From Pseudomonas sp. (GTDB lineage: Bacteria; Pseudomonadota; Gammaproteobacteria; Pseudomonadales; Pseudomonadaceae): a stretch of DNA of 26,963 bases. Location: assembly GCA_003488145.1 (NCBI GenBank), contig DNMQ01000029.1, forward strand, positions 1-26,963. The letters are read 5' to 3'. The translations under genes and the position numbers were made by a program. Under the pieces are notes generated by a model. The model searched no databases. It was given only the letters and a program-made list of their open reading frames with translations, and was not told the DNA's origin. Below are positions 1 through 8,536 of this stretch, piece after piece (position 1 is the first letter of the stretch; each line of letters begins with the position of its first letter).

Positions 1-1
1 C

Positions 2-652
2 CACAATGCCGATGCGCTGGGGTTGTGCTGTGACGTCAGCGATGCCGAGGCGGTGCAGCGCGCGATTGCGCTGGTGGTGGAGCGTTACGGCGGCATCGAC
101 GTGCTGGTCAACAACGCCGGCATCACTCACCGCAGCCCGGTAGCGAATACCAGCCTGGCAGTGTTCGAGCGGGTGATGGCGGTGAATTTCTACGGCGCGC
201 TGCATTGCACTCAGGCCGCGCTGCCCAGTCTGATCTCCCGCGGCGGGCAGATCATTGTACTTAGCTCGCTTTCGCAGTATTCGCCGGTGCCCAACCGGGC
301 CGCCTACAACGCCAGCAAGCATGCCCTGCACGGATTGTTCGAAACGCTGCGTTGCGAGCTTCGGGAAACCGACGTCAACGTCATGCTGGTCTGCCCCGGC
401 TACACCGCCACCGATCTGCGCAAGAACGTGCTGGTCGGCGATGGTTCGACAGCGCCGACGCCGGTGCTGGACATCGGTCGGGTCGCTTCGCCGCAGGACG
501 TGGCCGAGGCGATCTATCAGGGCGCGCTGCGCCGGCGCCGGCTGCTGGTGCTGTCCAACCTGGACTGGAAAGCCCAGCTGCTGGCGCGCTGTTTTCCGCG
601 GCTTTACCAGAGCCTGCTGTTACCGCGGCTGCTCGGCGGGCGCGCCTCCTGA
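2..652 (+). CDS. SDR-family oxidoreductase, 5' end outside window
   Basis: Short-chain dehydrogenase/reductase, an NAD(P)-dependent Rossmann-fold enzyme; the substrate cannot be told. The frame is open from base 2, so the true start and the glycine-rich TGxxxGxG cofactor loop lie upstream; about 217 residues are present, against roughly 250-270 for the family. Visible motifs are the NNAG structural motif, the catalytic serine in VLSSLSQ, and the YNASK active-site motif (YxxxK), followed by the CPGYTATD loop. The C-terminus is rich in Leu and Arg (LLLPRLLGG), which may be an amphipathic membrane-associating tail. It is convergent with the VOC gene, only 10 bases separating the two stops. Confidence 0.9.
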   Translation, partial: HNADALGLCCDVSDAEAVQRAIALVVERYGGIDVLVNNAGITHRSPVANTSLAVFERVMAVNFYGALHCTQAALPSLISRGGQIIVLSSLSQYSPVPNRAAYNASKHALHGLFETLRCELRETDVNVMLVCPGYTATDLRKNVLVGDGSTAPTPVLDIGRVASPQDVAEAIYQGALRRRRLLVLSNLDWKAQLLARCFPRLYQSLLLPRLLGGRAS

Positions 653-662
653 ACGCAGCCGG

Positions 663-1091
663 CTAGCTGCCGCTGCCGTAGAGTTGCTGCATCAGCGCCT
701 CGTCCCAGTAGGACGCCTCGATCTTGTGGCTGTCCAGATCGCGTACGAAACAGCCGTAGTAGGGCTCGCCATATTCCGGGCGCGGGCCGGGTGCGCCTTC
801 ATCGCTTGCGCCGGCGGCGATCGCCGCGCGATGGAAGGCGTCGACCTCGGCCTGATCCGCAGCGAAAAAGCCGACATGGGTGCCGTTGCCCACCGACGCG
901 CTGCCGCCGTCGATGGGTCGTTGAATCCAGAATTCCGGATATTCACGGCCCCAGGCGACGGCGCCGGGGTGTTCGAGGATGCGCCTGCAGCCAAGGGTGG
1001 CGAGGACCTGGTCGTAGAAGGCAACCGCTTCGTCGAAGCGATTACTGCCCAGTGAAATGTGCGAAAGGATGCTTGGGTTCTGGTCGGCCAT
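663..1091 (-). CDS. VOC family (glyoxalase/bleomycin-resistance fold) protein
   Basis: Small single-domain vicinal-oxygen-chelate protein of 142 residues, the usual size. Two beta-alpha-beta-beta-beta halves can be followed, from HISLGSNRFDEAVAFYD to the C-terminal CFVRDLDSHKIEASYWD. His in SHISLG, His in GTHVGF and Glu in HKIEASY sit where metal ligands sit in the family, so it may be an active metalloenzyme; the substrate is unknown. The start at 1091 is chosen because AGGAGA lies 8 bases upstream. It is the last gene on this strand before the SDR stop, and 77 bases separate it from the YciC-like gene upstream, so co-transcription is possible but not shown. Confidence 0.88.
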   Translation of the reverse strand: MADQNPSILSHISLGSNRFDEAVAFYDQVLATLGCRRILEHPGAVAWGREYPEFWIQRPIDGGSASVGNGTHVGFFAADQAEVDAFHRAAIAAGASDEGAPGPRPEYGEPYYGCFVRDLDSHKIEASYWDEALMQQLYGSGS

Positions 1092-1168
1092 GGCGGGGTC
1101 TCCTGATGTGGCCGGAGCAAGCCTAGCAGGCTCTGCGCGCCTCGCCTGAACCACCGTCGAAAGACCAC

Positions 1169-1849
1169 TCAGCCGTTGTCCGGCTGGCGTGTCGGCGGCT
1201 CGGTGCAGAGCATGAAGCAGCGGAACAGCATGATCGTCGGCAGCAACTGCAGCAGGCCGACCACGGCGTCCAGCAACATCGCCGGCAACAGTGGTGGCGT
1301 CTGCTCGGCGAACAGCTGGGCGGCGATCCAGATTTCCAGCATCCAGATCGGTAACAGCACGGTCATCACACAGCCCAGTATTAGCAGAAAATGCCCGCGG
1401 GTGAGGGCGAAGCTCTCCTTCAGCGCCGCCAGCGGTGTCAGGCCACGCAAGACCAGCAGGTACTCGGCGAAGGCGATCTTGACCATGACCCAGATGCCGG
1501 GCAGCACGAACAGCGAGGCGCCGAGCATGATCAGCAGTGAGCCGAGCCCCGAGAGCACGGCCAGCGCTGGCCACAGCGGCAGGGCCCGGGCGTAGACCGC
1601 GCACAGCGCCGGATCGTGGCCACGGCTGCGCGCATCCAGATAAAGGATCAGTGCGCCGACGTACAGCGGATAGAAGATCAGGCCCACCAGCAGGTCCAGG
1701 GCGGGCAGGACGTTTTCGCCGAGCCAGTGATCGAGCGCCAGGCGTGTCGCGCTTTCGAGCAGGATCAGCGGCAGGCAGAGCCGGACGATGGTCAGGAAGT
1801 GGCGGGAGTAGAAGAACCAGGCGTCACGCAGGATGGCAAGAACGTTCAT
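1169..1849 (-). CDS. YciC-like (UPF0259-type) multi-pass inner-membrane protein
   Basis: Predicted 226-residue integral membrane protein with about six hydrophobic segments. Examples are FLTIVRLCLPLILLES, ALDLLVGLIFYPLYVGALIL, LAVLSGLGSLLIMLGASLFV and FLLILGCVMTVLLPIWMLEI. The LKESFALTRGHFLLIL stretch before a membrane segment is typical of YciC-like proteins. No enzymatic motif is visible and the function is unknown. The Met at 1849 is chosen because the protein begins MNVLAILRDAWFFYSRH there; residues encoded further upstream are not hydrophobic. No clear Shine-Dalgarno sequence precedes it. The gene is divergent from the NYN-domain gene, so the short space between them should hold both promoters. 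Confidence 0.72.
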   Translation of the reverse strand: MNVLAILRDAWFFYSRHFLTIVRLCLPLILLESATRLALDHWLGENVLPALDLLVGLIFYPLYVGALILYLDARSRGHDPALCAVYARALPLWPALAVLSGLGSLLIMLGASLFVLPGIWVMVKIAFAEYLLVLRGLTPLAALKESFALTRGHFLLILGCVMTVLLPIWMLEIWIAAQLFAEQTPPLLPAMLLDAVVGLLQLLPTIMLFRCFMLCTEPPTRQPDNG

Positions 1850-1965
1850 TGCAGACCGAAGGTGAGTAATCGTTTCGGGGCGCCACTGTAACGGATGCGG
1901 CAAGGACGGGACATGTGCGATTTCGCCGTCCATACTGGACCCCCCTTTCAGATTCGGGCCGCCGC

Positions 1966-2442
1966 GTGAAGAAGATCGCCCTGTTCGCCGATGTACAGAA
2001 CCTCTACTACACCGTGCGGCAGGCCCATGGCTGCCACTTCAACTATGCGGCGCTGTGGGCCGATGTCAGCCGTCGCGGCACCATCGTCGAGGCTTATGCC
2101 TACGCCATCGAGCGCGGTGACGCACGCCAGCAGCAGTTTCAGCAAATCCTGCGCAACCTCGGATTCACGGTGAAGCTCAAGCCCTATATCCAGCGCAGCG
2201 ATGGCTCGGCCAAGGGTGACTGGGATGTGGGCATCACCATCGACGTGCTGGATGCGGCGTCACGGGTCGACGAAGTGGTGCTGGCGTCCGGTGACGGTGA
2301 TTTCGACATGCTGCTTGAGCGAGTGCGGGCCGGCGGCGCCGAAGCGACCGCCTATGGCGTACCGGGACTTACCGCGCAATCGCTGATCCGTGCGGCGACG
2401 CGTTATGTGCCGATCGAGGGTGATTTGTTGTTGCGTGGCTGA
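1966..2442 (+). CDS. NYN domain (LabA/PIN-like) protein
   Basis: NYN-domain protein of the LabA/DUF88 group, a PIN-like fold associated with metal-dependent RNase activity. The 158 residues span the whole domain: FADVQNLYY near the N-terminus with the first acidic residue, KGDWDVGITIDVLDA in the middle, and the ASGDGDFDMLLERV motif carrying the conserved Asp residues. RNA processing is inferred from the family; no substrate can be named. I chose GTG 1966 because homologues usually begin (M/V)KKIALFADVQN. An in-frame GTG at 1915, with AAGGA 8 bases upstream, has a better ribosome-binding site and would add 17 residues, so the start is uncertain. Convergent with dxs. Confidence 0.85.
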   Translation: MKKIALFADVQNLYYTVRQAHGCHFNYAALWADVSRRGTIVEAYAYAIERGDARQQQFQQILRNLGFTVKLKPYIQRSDGSAKGDWDVGITIDVLDAASRVDEVVLASGDGDFDMLLERVRAGGAEATAYGVPGLTAQSLIRAATRYVPIEGDLLLRG

Positions 2443-2497
2443 ACATCCGCCCTTTGAGGGAGCGAGTCTGCCGATAGTGCGGCTCGGAGTGGCCAGT

Positions 2498-2527
2498 GTA
2501 GGGTGGATGGCGCTTCATCCATCCACC
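2498..2527. repeat. REP-like hairpin repeat, copy 1
   Basis: Begins GTAGGGTGGATGG and ends CCATCCACC, forming a perfect 9-bp stem (2502-2510 with 2519-2527) around an 8-base loop. It closely matches the element at 2668-2697. Palindromes starting GTAGGGTGGA are a known kind of dispersed intergenic repeat in Pseudomonas-like genomes. It lies between the convergent NYN gene and dxs, where it could slow or end transcription from either side; there is no T-tract. Confidence 0.75.
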
Positions 2528-2602
2528 GCAGCGGCGTAAACGCGGCGTGGCTTCTCGCTACGACTCAAGTGCGTGTGGCGTATACACGGTGGATGGTCAC
2601 CC

Positions 2603-2628
2603 GTGGAAAATGCTTCGCAGTTTTCCAC
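2603..2628. repeat. REP-like hairpin repeat, copy 2 (variant)
   Basis: GTGGAAAA (2603-2610) and TTTTCCAC (2621-2628) form a perfect 8-bp stem around TGCTTCGCAG. The loop TTCG and the outer GTGG/CCAC match the general plan of copies 1 and 3, but the stem centre differs (GAAAA instead of GATG). A further GGTGGATGG at 2588-2596 lies just before it and may be a leftover half-element. Confidence 0.65.
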
Positions 2629-2667
2629 CCTGCTTTGCTGCGCTGCCGGCTCGGAGGTGATGCGATC

Positions 2668-2697
2668 GTAGGGTGGATGACGCTCCACCCATCCACC
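2668..2697. repeat. REP-like hairpin repeat, copy 3
   Basis: Begins GTAGGGTGGATGACGCT and ends CATCCACC. GGTGGATG at 2672-2679 pairs with CATCCACC at 2690-2697. It is a direct-orientation near copy of 2498-2527. It ends 10 bases from the dxs stop, so it would sit in the dxs 3' untranslated region and may act as an mRNA-stabilising or terminating hairpin. Confidence 0.75.
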
Positions 2698-2706
2698 AAA
2701 ACGACG

Positions 2707-4605
2707 TCAGGCTTTGCCGAGTGCCGCAAGCCGCTTGCGTACGGCCGCTTCGATGCCCGTCGCATCCAGGCCGCACTCGGCGAGCATTTCGCTGGGCTTG
2801 GCGTGCTCGACGTAGTAATCGGGCAGGCCCAGATGCAGCATCGGTTTCAGAATGCTTTCGCCAGTGAGGAACTCGGCTACCGCGCTGCCGGCGCCAGCCA
2901 TGATGCTGTTCTCTTCGATCGTCACCAGCAGCTCGTGGCTGCCAGCCAGTTCGCGCAGCAGGGCTTCGTCCAGCGGTTTGACGAAACGCATGTCGACCAC
3001 CGTGGCGTTCAGCGTCTCGCCGACCTGCAGCGCCTCTGGCAGCTGCACACCGAACACCAGTAGCGCCACCTTGCTGCCCTCACGGCGTACCACGGCCTTG
3101 CCGATCTCCAGCGGCTCCAGTCCCGGCTCGATGGTGGCGTTGGGGCCGCTGCCGCGCGGATAGCGCACCGCGGCCGGGCCTTCGAAGTGGTAGCCGGTGG
3201 TGAGCATGCGGCGCATCTCGTTCTCGTCGCTGGGGGTCATCACCAGCATGCCGGGGATGCAGCGCAGGTAGGACAGGTCGAAGCTGCCGGCATGGGTCGG
3301 GCCGTCTTCGCCGACCAGCCCGGCGCGGTCGATGGCGAACAGCACGTCGAGGTTTTGCACCGCGACGTCGTGGATCAGCTGATCGTAGGCGCGCTGGAGG
3401 AAGGTCGAGTAGATCGCCACCACCGGCTTCATGCCTTCGCAGGCCATGCCGGCCGCCAGCGTCACCGCGTGCTGCTCGGCGATGGCGACATCGAAGTAAC
3501 GCTGCGGGTAGCGCTCGCTGAAGGCCACCAGGTCCGAGCCTTCCTTCATCGCCGGGGTGATGCCGGTCAGGCGTGGGTCGGCGGCGGCCATGTCGCACAG
3601 CCACTGGCCGAACACATTGGAGTACTTGGGCCCTGAGGGCTTCTTCGGTTTGACCGGGGCGCCGACCGGCTCCAGCTTGCTGATCGCATGCCAGGTGATC
3701 GGGTCGGCTTCGGCGGGGGCGAAGCCCTTGCCCTTCTTCGTCACCACATGGAGGAATTGCGGGCCGTCGAGATCGCGCATGTTGCGCAGGGTGGCGATCA
3801 GCGTCGGGAGGTCGTGGCCGTCGATGGGGCCGATGTAGTTCCAGCCCAGTTCCTCGAACAGCGTGCCCGGCACCAGCATGCCCTTGGCGTATTCCTCGGT
3901 GCGGCGGGCGATTTCCCAAGCACCCGGCAGGCGCGAGAGGATCTTCTTGCTGCCCTCGCGCATGCTCGAATAGGTGCGGCTGGAGAGGATCTTGGCCAGG
4001 TAGTTGGACAGCCCGCCGACGTTGCGCGAGATCGACATGTCGTTGTCGTTGAGCACCACCAGCATGTTGGCGCCGACTTCCGGGGCGTGGTTGAGCGCCT
4101 CGAAGGCCATGCCGGCGGTCAGCGCGCCGTCGCCGATCACCGCGATGGACTTGCGCTGCTCGCCTTTCAGACGGGCGGCGACCGCCATGCCCAGGGCGGC
4201 GCTGATCGAGGTACTGGAATGACCGACGCCGAAGGTGTCGTACTCGCTCTCCGAGCGGCGCGGGAAGGCGGCCAGGCCGTCCTTCTGACGCAGCGTGGCC
4301 ATGCGCTCGCGGCGACCGGTGAGGATCTTGTGCGGATAGGCCTGATGGCCGACGTCCCACACCAGCCGGTCGTCCGGGGTGTCGTAGACGTAATGCAGGG
4401 CGATGGTCAGCTCGATCACGCCGAGGCCGGCGCCGAAGTGCCCGCCAGTGTGGCCGACGCTGTACAACAGCTCCTGGCGCAGTTCGTTGGCAAGCTCTTC
4501 GAGTTCCGCCTCGCCCAGTCGGCGCAGCTGTTCGGGGGTCGCCGCTCGGTCAAGAACGGGCGTCGCGGGGCGAACCCGAGGGATCTCGTGAAAAGTCTTG
4601 GGCAT
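2707..4605 (-). CDS. dxs: 1-deoxy-D-xylulose-5-phosphate synthase
   Basis: DXS, the thiamine-diphosphate enzyme that condenses pyruvate with glyceraldehyde 3-phosphate to 1-deoxy-D-xylulose 5-phosphate, first step of the MEP isoprenoid pathway, in the cytoplasm. At 632 residues it is full length. Visible motifs are [10 protein letters not shown] (84-93), the ThDP/Mg motif [15 protein letters not shown] (158-172), NDNDMSIS (186-193), and AIAEQHAVT with the catalytic Glu at about residue 377. The transketolase C-terminal domain runs from about residue 500. The ATG at 4605 gives the normal family N-terminus, though its upstream SD match is weak. It lies 108 bases after ispA on the same strand, the usual xseB-ispA-dxs arrangement of Pseudomonas, so the operon makes both the five-carbon precursor and farnesyl diphosphate. 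Confidence 0.98.
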   Translation of the reverse strand: MPKTFHEIPRVRPATPVLDRAATPEQLRRLGEAELEELANELRQELLYSVGHTGGHFGAGLGVIELTIALHYVYDTPDDRLVWDVGHQAYPHKILTGRRERMATLRQKDGLAAFPRRSESEYDTFGVGHSSTSISAALGMAVAARLKGEQRKSIAVIGDGALTAGMAFEALNHAPEVGANMLVVLNDNDMSISRNVGGLSNYLAKILSSRTYSSMREGSKKILSRLPGAWEIARRTEEYAKGMLVPGTLFEELGWNYIGPIDGHDLPTLIATLRNMRDLDGPQFLHVVTKKGKGFAPAEADPITWHAISKLEPVGAPVKPKKPSGPKYSNVFGQWLCDMAAADPRLTGITPAMKEGSDLVAFSERYPQRYFDVAIAEQHAVTLAAGMACEGMKPVVAIYSTFLQRAYDQLIHDVAVQNLDVLFAIDRAGLVGEDGPTHAGSFDLSYLRCIPGMLVMTPSDENEMRRMLTTGYHFEGPAAVRYPRGSGPNATIEPGLEPLEIGKAVVRREGSKVALLVFGVQLPEALQVGETLNATVVDMRFVKPLDEALLRELAGSHELLVTIEENSIMAGAGSAVAEFLTGESILKPMLHLGLPDYYVEHAKPSEMLAECGLDATGIEAAVRKRLAALGKA

Positions 4606-4713
4606 CAGGCGGATCGTTGTTGTTGAAAAAAGAGCGGCAGTTTACCCGATGGGCCTCTCGATAAGAACGGCCCCGGGTCCGGTAGGGGTTTGACTGCTAT
4701 TTCAGCGAAAGGC

Positions 4714-5604
4714 TCAGTTGCGTCGTTCGACGATGTAGCGCGCCAGCTCGCGCAGCGGCTCGGCGGCGGTATCGAACGGGCGCAGCGCGTGCAGTGCCTG
4801 GTCGCGCAGTTCCAGCGCGTAGGCCTTGGCCGCCTCCACGCCGAGCAGTGCCGGATAGGTGGGCTTGTCCCGGGCGATGTCAGCGCCCTGGTGCTTGCCC
4901 AGGGTCGCGGTGTCGCTTTCGACATCGAGAATGTCGTCCTGCACCTGGAAGGCCAGGCCGATGGCGCGGGCGTACTGGCTCAGCGAGGCGAGGTTGTCGG
5001 CGTCGGCATGGCCGCTGGCGAGCGCGCCGAGCTGCACGCTGGCTTCGATCAGGGCGCCGGTCTTGTGCCGGTGCATCAGCTCCAGGGCGTCGCGATCGAG
5101 CTTGAGCCCGACCGAACCGAGGTCGATGGCCTGACCGCCGACCATACCGGCGGGCCCAGCGGCGCGGGCCAGCACGGCGAACATGCGCAGGCGCAGCGTG
5201 GCGTCCTGCGGGTTGTGCTCGGCCTGGGCCATGGCCTCGAAAGCGAGACTCTGCAGGCCGTCGCCGGCGAGGATCGCGCAGGCCTCGTCGAACGCCTTGT
5301 GCGTGGTGGGCTGGCCGCGGCGCAGGTCGTCGTCGTCCATGGCCGGCAGGTCGTCGTGCACCAGCGAGTAAGCGTGGATCAGCTCGACGGCGCAGGCCGC
5401 GCCGTCAGCGCTGGCCTTGTCGCCGTTCAGTGCTTCGCAGGCGGCGTAGACCAGCAGCGGGCGGACGCGCTTGCCGCCGTTCATCACGCTGTAGCGCATG
5501 GCCTGGTAGAGCCGCTCGAGTTGCGGCAGCGGCGCGACGAACAGGGTTTCGAGGCAGCCGTCGACGCGCTGCTGACAGCGTTTCTGGTAGTCGCCGATCA
5601 TCAT
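4714..5604 (-). CDS. ispA: (2E,6E)-farnesyl diphosphate synthase
   Basis: Short-chain trans-prenyltransferase that adds isopentenyl diphosphate to dimethylallyl and then geranyl diphosphate to make farnesyl diphosphate, the precursor of ubiquinone side chains and undecaprenyl carriers. The 296 residues carry the first aspartate-rich motif [10 protein letters not shown] (84-93) and the second, DDILD (223-227), plus GGKRVRP (43-49) for substrate phosphate binding and the KTG motif near 181. Its ATG at 5604 overlaps the xseB stop as ATGA, which suggests translational coupling and fixes the start; a second ATG follows immediately at 5601. It is upstream of dxs in the same orientation. Confidence 0.97.
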   Translation of the reverse strand: MMIGDYQKRCQQRVDGCLETLFVAPLPQLERLYQAMRYSVMNGGKRVRPLLVYAACEALNGDKASADGAACAVELIHAYSLVHDDLPAMDDDDLRRGQPTTHKAFDEACAILAGDGLQSLAFEAMAQAEHNPQDATLRLRMFAVLARAAGPAGMVGGQAIDLGSVGLKLDRDALELMHRHKTGALIEASVQLGALASGHADADNLASLSQYARAIGLAFQVQDDILDVESDTATLGKHQGADIARDKPTYPALLGVEAAKAYALELRDQALHALRPFDTAAEPLRELARYIVERRN

Positions 5605-5843
5605 GCTTCGGGGTCCGACTCGAAGGGGGCTTCCTGCAGGCTGCCGTCGCGTTCCAGCAGGATCTGCACCTTCTGCTCGGCCTGGCTCAGCGCAGCCTGG
5701 CAGTCGCGGGTCAGGCCGATGCCCTGTTCGAAGCAGGTCAGCGAGTCTTCTAGCGACAGCTCGCCGCTTTCCAGGCGTTCCACCAGCTGTTGCAGCTCGG
5801 CGAGGGATTGTTCGAAATCGAGGGCAGCTTTCTTGCGGGCCAT
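5601..5843 (-). CDS. xseB: Exodeoxyribonuclease VII small subunit
   Basis: Small subunit of exonuclease VII, which with the large subunit XseA degrades single-stranded DNA from both ends. The 80 residues show the family pattern: [32 protein letters not shown] in an antiparallel helical hairpin, followed by [19 protein letters not shown]. First gene of the xseB-ispA-dxs unit, joined to ispA by an ATGA overlap. Full length for the family. XseA is not in this window. Confidence 0.96.
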   Translation of the reverse strand: MARKKAALDFEQSLAELQQLVERLESGELSLEDSLTCFEQGIGLTRDCQAALSQAEQKVQILLERDGSLQEAPFESDPEA

Positions 5844-5883
5844 GGGGGAACCTGTCGTCGGCGGCGAGTCGGAAACGGGCGCG

Positions 5884-5892
5884 ACATTAGCA
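5884..5892 (-). promoter_or_regulatory. Candidate extended -10 promoter for xseB-ispA-dxs
   Basis: Read on the minus strand, the gap upstream of xseB contains TGCTAATGT, an extended -10 (TGn plus a TAATGT hexamer) about 40 bases before the xseB start. No good -35 box is visible at normal spacing. It is offered because the 139-base gap after the siderophore operon lacks a convincing terminator, so whether xseB has its own promoter matters. Confidence 0.3.
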
Positions 5893-5982
5893 AAGAAACG
5901 CCCGCGGCAGCCACAAGGTTCGCCCGCGTGATGTGTATCCAGCTGCGTAAGGTGTCGGGATGCTGCCTGAGGTCAGCGAGCG

Positions 5983-6744
5983 CTAACCATGCTGCTCGCG
6001 CAGGCGTCGAGTGCGCTCGGCGAGCGGCAGCTTCGGGCAGCTGTCGCAGAGCTCGCCATCGGCGCGGCGGAAATGCTGGCAGCAGGCCTTGCGCTGCAAG
6101 CCGAGACGGGTGCCGCCATCGGTCAGCTGCACCGCCAGCAGGCCGCTGGCGCCCTGCATGCCGCACGCATCCAGCCAGGCATCGGCGCGACGGCAGAGCT
6201 GCAGGTTGCCGCAACCATCGGTCCGTTGCGCGTGCAGCAGCGCGGCCATCACGCAATCCGCGGCGAGGCGTTGCGCCAGCTTCGGATGCAGACCGAGCAA
6301 CGCACCACAGGCCGCGTGGGTCTGCTCGCAGAACTGGCGGATCTGCTGCCCGGCGTGGCGCAGCAGGCGTTGCGCGTCCGCATGCAGCGGTTGATGGGCC
6401 GGCAGGCAGAAACCGGCGACGAAGCCCTGCTGCATACCCTGCGCGATGCCCTCCAGCTCGGGTGACTGGCCATCGAGTTGTACGGCCAGCACCTGCAGAT
6501 AGATGGGCTGCCAGACCAGCAGCGTCCAGCAGCGCGCGGCCCAGTAATGGCGGCCCGCTTCCGGGTGCGCCGCCTGCCAGTGCGCCAGCAGGGCGGCCAG
6601 CGACTGCGGGCGATCCAGCATCAGCTCGTCGGGTCTTGGCGAGCCGACGCGCCCGTCCAGTCCCGGCAGGGCGCTGCGCACCCGCAGCAGCAGGTCGTTC
6701 AGCGCCTCGTCATCCGCCCATTGGGTTTCAGCGTTCCGGCGCAT
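5983..6744 (-). CDS. FhuF-type siderophore ferric-iron reductase
   Basis: FhuF-like [2Fe-2S] protein that reduces and so releases iron from ferric hydroxamates in the cytoplasm. The 253-residue protein ends with the family's diagnostic cysteine pattern: Cys221-Cys222, then ten residues, Cys233-x2-Cys236 (CCQHFRRADGELCDSC). The rest is poorly conserved, as expected for this family. Start at 6744 overlaps the end of the NIS synthetase gene by 17 bases, so it is the last gene of the siderophore operon and probably translationally coupled. Context supports a role in iron recovery from the siderophore made by the upstream genes. Confidence 0.88.
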   Translation of the reverse strand: MRRNAETQWADDEALNDLLLRVRSALPGLDGRVGSPRPDELMLDRPQSLAALLAHWQAAHPEAGRHYWAARCWTLLVWQPIYLQVLAVQLDGQSPELEGIAQGMQQGFVAGFCLPAHQPLHADAQRLLRHAGQQIRQFCEQTHAACGALLGLHPKLAQRLAADCVMAALLHAQRTDGCGNLQLCRRADAWLDACGMQGASGLLAVQLTDGGTRLGLQRKACCQHFRRADGELCDSCPKLPLAERTRRLREQHG

Positions 6745-8536
6745 AGGGCGCGACGGGGTTTTTCAGGCTGCCGGCGAATTTCAGTGCACCGGCCGGATCG
6801 GCCAGATCCAGCATCTGCCGGTTGTTGCCCAGTTGTAGACGGTTCAGGCAGGAGCGGGCGAATTCCTCGGCGAACAGGTCGTAGCGGACGAACTTGTCGC
6901 GCAGCTGCGGCTGGCTGGCCTGGTAGCCGGCGATGCAGTCGGCGACCTGTTGCCAGAAGCGCTGTTCCGGCAGGCCGACCTGCTCATCGAGGATTTGACC
7001 CAGATAGCGGAAGAAGCCGTCGAACACGTCGGTGAAGATCGACAGCACCTTGAGCTCGTCGGGCACCGACACCGCGAGACGGCCTACGGCCTCGGGGATC
7101 TGCGCGTCGGCATCGAGAATCACCGCTTCCTCGCCGATGTCCTTCATCAGCACGCGCACCGGTACATGGTCTTCCAGCACCAGAATCAGGTTCTCGCCAT
7201 GCGGCATGAACACCAGATCGTGGGCGTAGAAGCAATGCAGCAGCGGCGTCAGATAGGCGTTGAGATAGCGGCGCAGCCAGCGGTCGGCGGTCAGCCCCGA
7301 GGCGCTGATCAGCGTCGGCAGCAGGGCGCGTTCGTCGCCATCGCTGTGCAGCAGCGCGGCCATGGTCATCAGCCTTTGGCCGGGTTGGATGTGGCCATAG
7401 GGGCTCTCACGCCAGAGCGCCGAAAGCATCTTGCGATAGGGGCTGCTGGCCGGCAGCGCCTGCTCGTAGTAAGGGTTGCGATAGCCGATCGCTGCCACTT
7501 CGCGCAGCAACTGGAAGCCGCAGTCGCGCAGCACGGGGTCGCTGGCCACGCGCTTGGCGAGGTAGGCGTTGATCGCCGGGGTCGCCTGCATGTAGTAGGG
7601 CGACAGCCCGCGCATGAAGCCCATGTTGAGGATCGAAAGCGCGGTCTTCACGTAGCGCCGCTGCGGCTGGCTCTGGTTGAAGAAGGTGCGGATCGACTGC
7701 TGCGCGAGGTAGCGGTCATTGCTCAGACCGAGATGGACGATCTGCCGGTTGGCGACCTCCGCGGCGAAGCCGATGGCCAGGATGTTGTGCCACTGCCAGG
7801 GGTGCGCGGGCATCAGCAGATAGTCGTCCGGGTTGAGCTGCAGCGCCCGCAGCTGGTTATGAAACACGTCGAGCTGACCACCCAGCTCCTCGCGCAGCAG
7901 GGTCGGCTGGTCGAGCCCGTCGATGGCGCTGTAGCTGGCGCGGCTGCGGTGCACGGCAAGCCAGACCAGGCGCACCGGGCTCGCCGCTTCCGGCGCGTAG
8001 GCGCGGTAATCCTGGGCGTCGAAGCCCATCCGCCCGTTGTTGGCTACGAAGCCCGGGTGGCCTTCGCGCATCCCGGTCTCGATCTGCTGGAAATCCGCCA
8101 GGGCCAGCTGGGCGGCGCTCAGCGGGCTGTTGGCGAGCTTGTAGGCGCTGCCGAACAGGGTGCTGCTGATCTCGTCGAGATAGACCGGCAGGTTGTTTTC
8201 CGAGATGCCCAGGGTGTCGGCGAACTCGATGATGAAGCTCAGCGCGTCCAGTGGTTGTTGCAGGCCATCGCTGAGTTTCTCGATGGAGTCGGTAACAATG
8301 GACCAGTGATCCAGCGCCAGTCGTCGCGCCTTGAAGCGGTACTCGGTCGAGCTGTCCGGCACTGCGACGCGGTAGTGGCTGTCGCCCAGCGGCTCTGGGC
8401 TGAATAGCCTTTCGTGGCTGAACTCGGCCAGGGCTTTCTTCAGCAGCAGGCGATTGGCGCGGGCCCAATGTTCGGCCTGCAGGTGTTCGGTGGCCAGGTC
8501 GGCAGGGACCGTTGGTAGTTGCACGAGCTGATTCAT
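6728..8536 (-). CDS. NIS siderophore synthetase, IucA/IucC family (DesD-like)
   Basis: NRPS-independent siderophore synthetase, an ATP-dependent ligase joining carboxylate and hydroxamate-amine units; DesD-type enzymes oligomerise and cyclise N-hydroxy-N-succinylcadaverine. The 602-residue length is normal. Visible motifs are EGHPGFVANNGRMGF (158-172), HPWQW (245-249), the ATP-binding KTALSILNMGFMRGL (297-311), HGENLIL (446-452) and RVLMKDIGEE (461-470). HPGFVANNGR resembles DesD/type-C enzymes more than aerobactin synthetases. The start overlaps the acyltransferase stop as ATGA. Product assignment to desferrioxamine is inference; putrebactin- or bisucaberin-like dihydroxamates are alternatives, since chain length of the diamine is set by the decarboxylase. 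Confidence 0.93.
   Translation of the reverse strand: MNQLVQLPTVPADLATEHLQAEHWARANRLLLKKALAEFSHERLFSPEPLGDSHYRVAVPDSSTEYRFKARRLALDHWSIVTDSIEKLSDGLQQPLDALSFIIEFADTLGISENNLPVYLDEISSTLFGSAYKLANSPLSAAQLALADFQQIETGMREGHPGFVANNGRMGFDAQDYRAYAPEAASPVRLVWLAVHRSRASYSAIDGLDQPTLLREELGGQLDVFHNQLRALQLNPDDYLLMPAHPWQWHNILAIGFAAEVANRQIVHLGLSNDRYLAQQSIRTFFNQSQPQRRYVKTALSILNMGFMRGLSPYYMQATPAINAYLAKRVASDPVLRDCGFQLLREVAAIGYRNPYYEQALPASSPYRKMLSALWRESPYGHIQPGQRLMTMAALLHSDGDERALLPTLISASGLTADRWLRRYLNAYLTPLLHCFYAHDLVFMPHGENLILVLEDHVPVRVLMKDIGEEAVILDADAQIPEAVGRLAVSVPDELKVLSIFTDVFDGFFRYLGQILDEQVGLPEQRFWQQVADCIAGYQASQPQLRDKFVRYDLFAEEFARSCLNRLQLGNNRQMLDLADPAGALKFAGSLKNPVAPYAPER

Noticed and set aside
2498..2697. Possible CRISPR array in the repeat cluster
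   Set aside because: Only three palindromic units with unequal spacing and variable sequence, and no cas gene in the window.
3080..4360. Long open frame on the minus strand in another frame of dxs (426 codons)
   Set aside because: Arg/Pro/Gly-rich low-complexity translation, fully inside dxs, whose own frame carries all catalytic motifs; a GC-skew shadow.
6950..8407. 485-codon open frame antisense to the NIS synthetase gene
   Set aside because: His/Gln/Val-rich shadow composition with no domain; the opposite strand encodes a complete synthetase.
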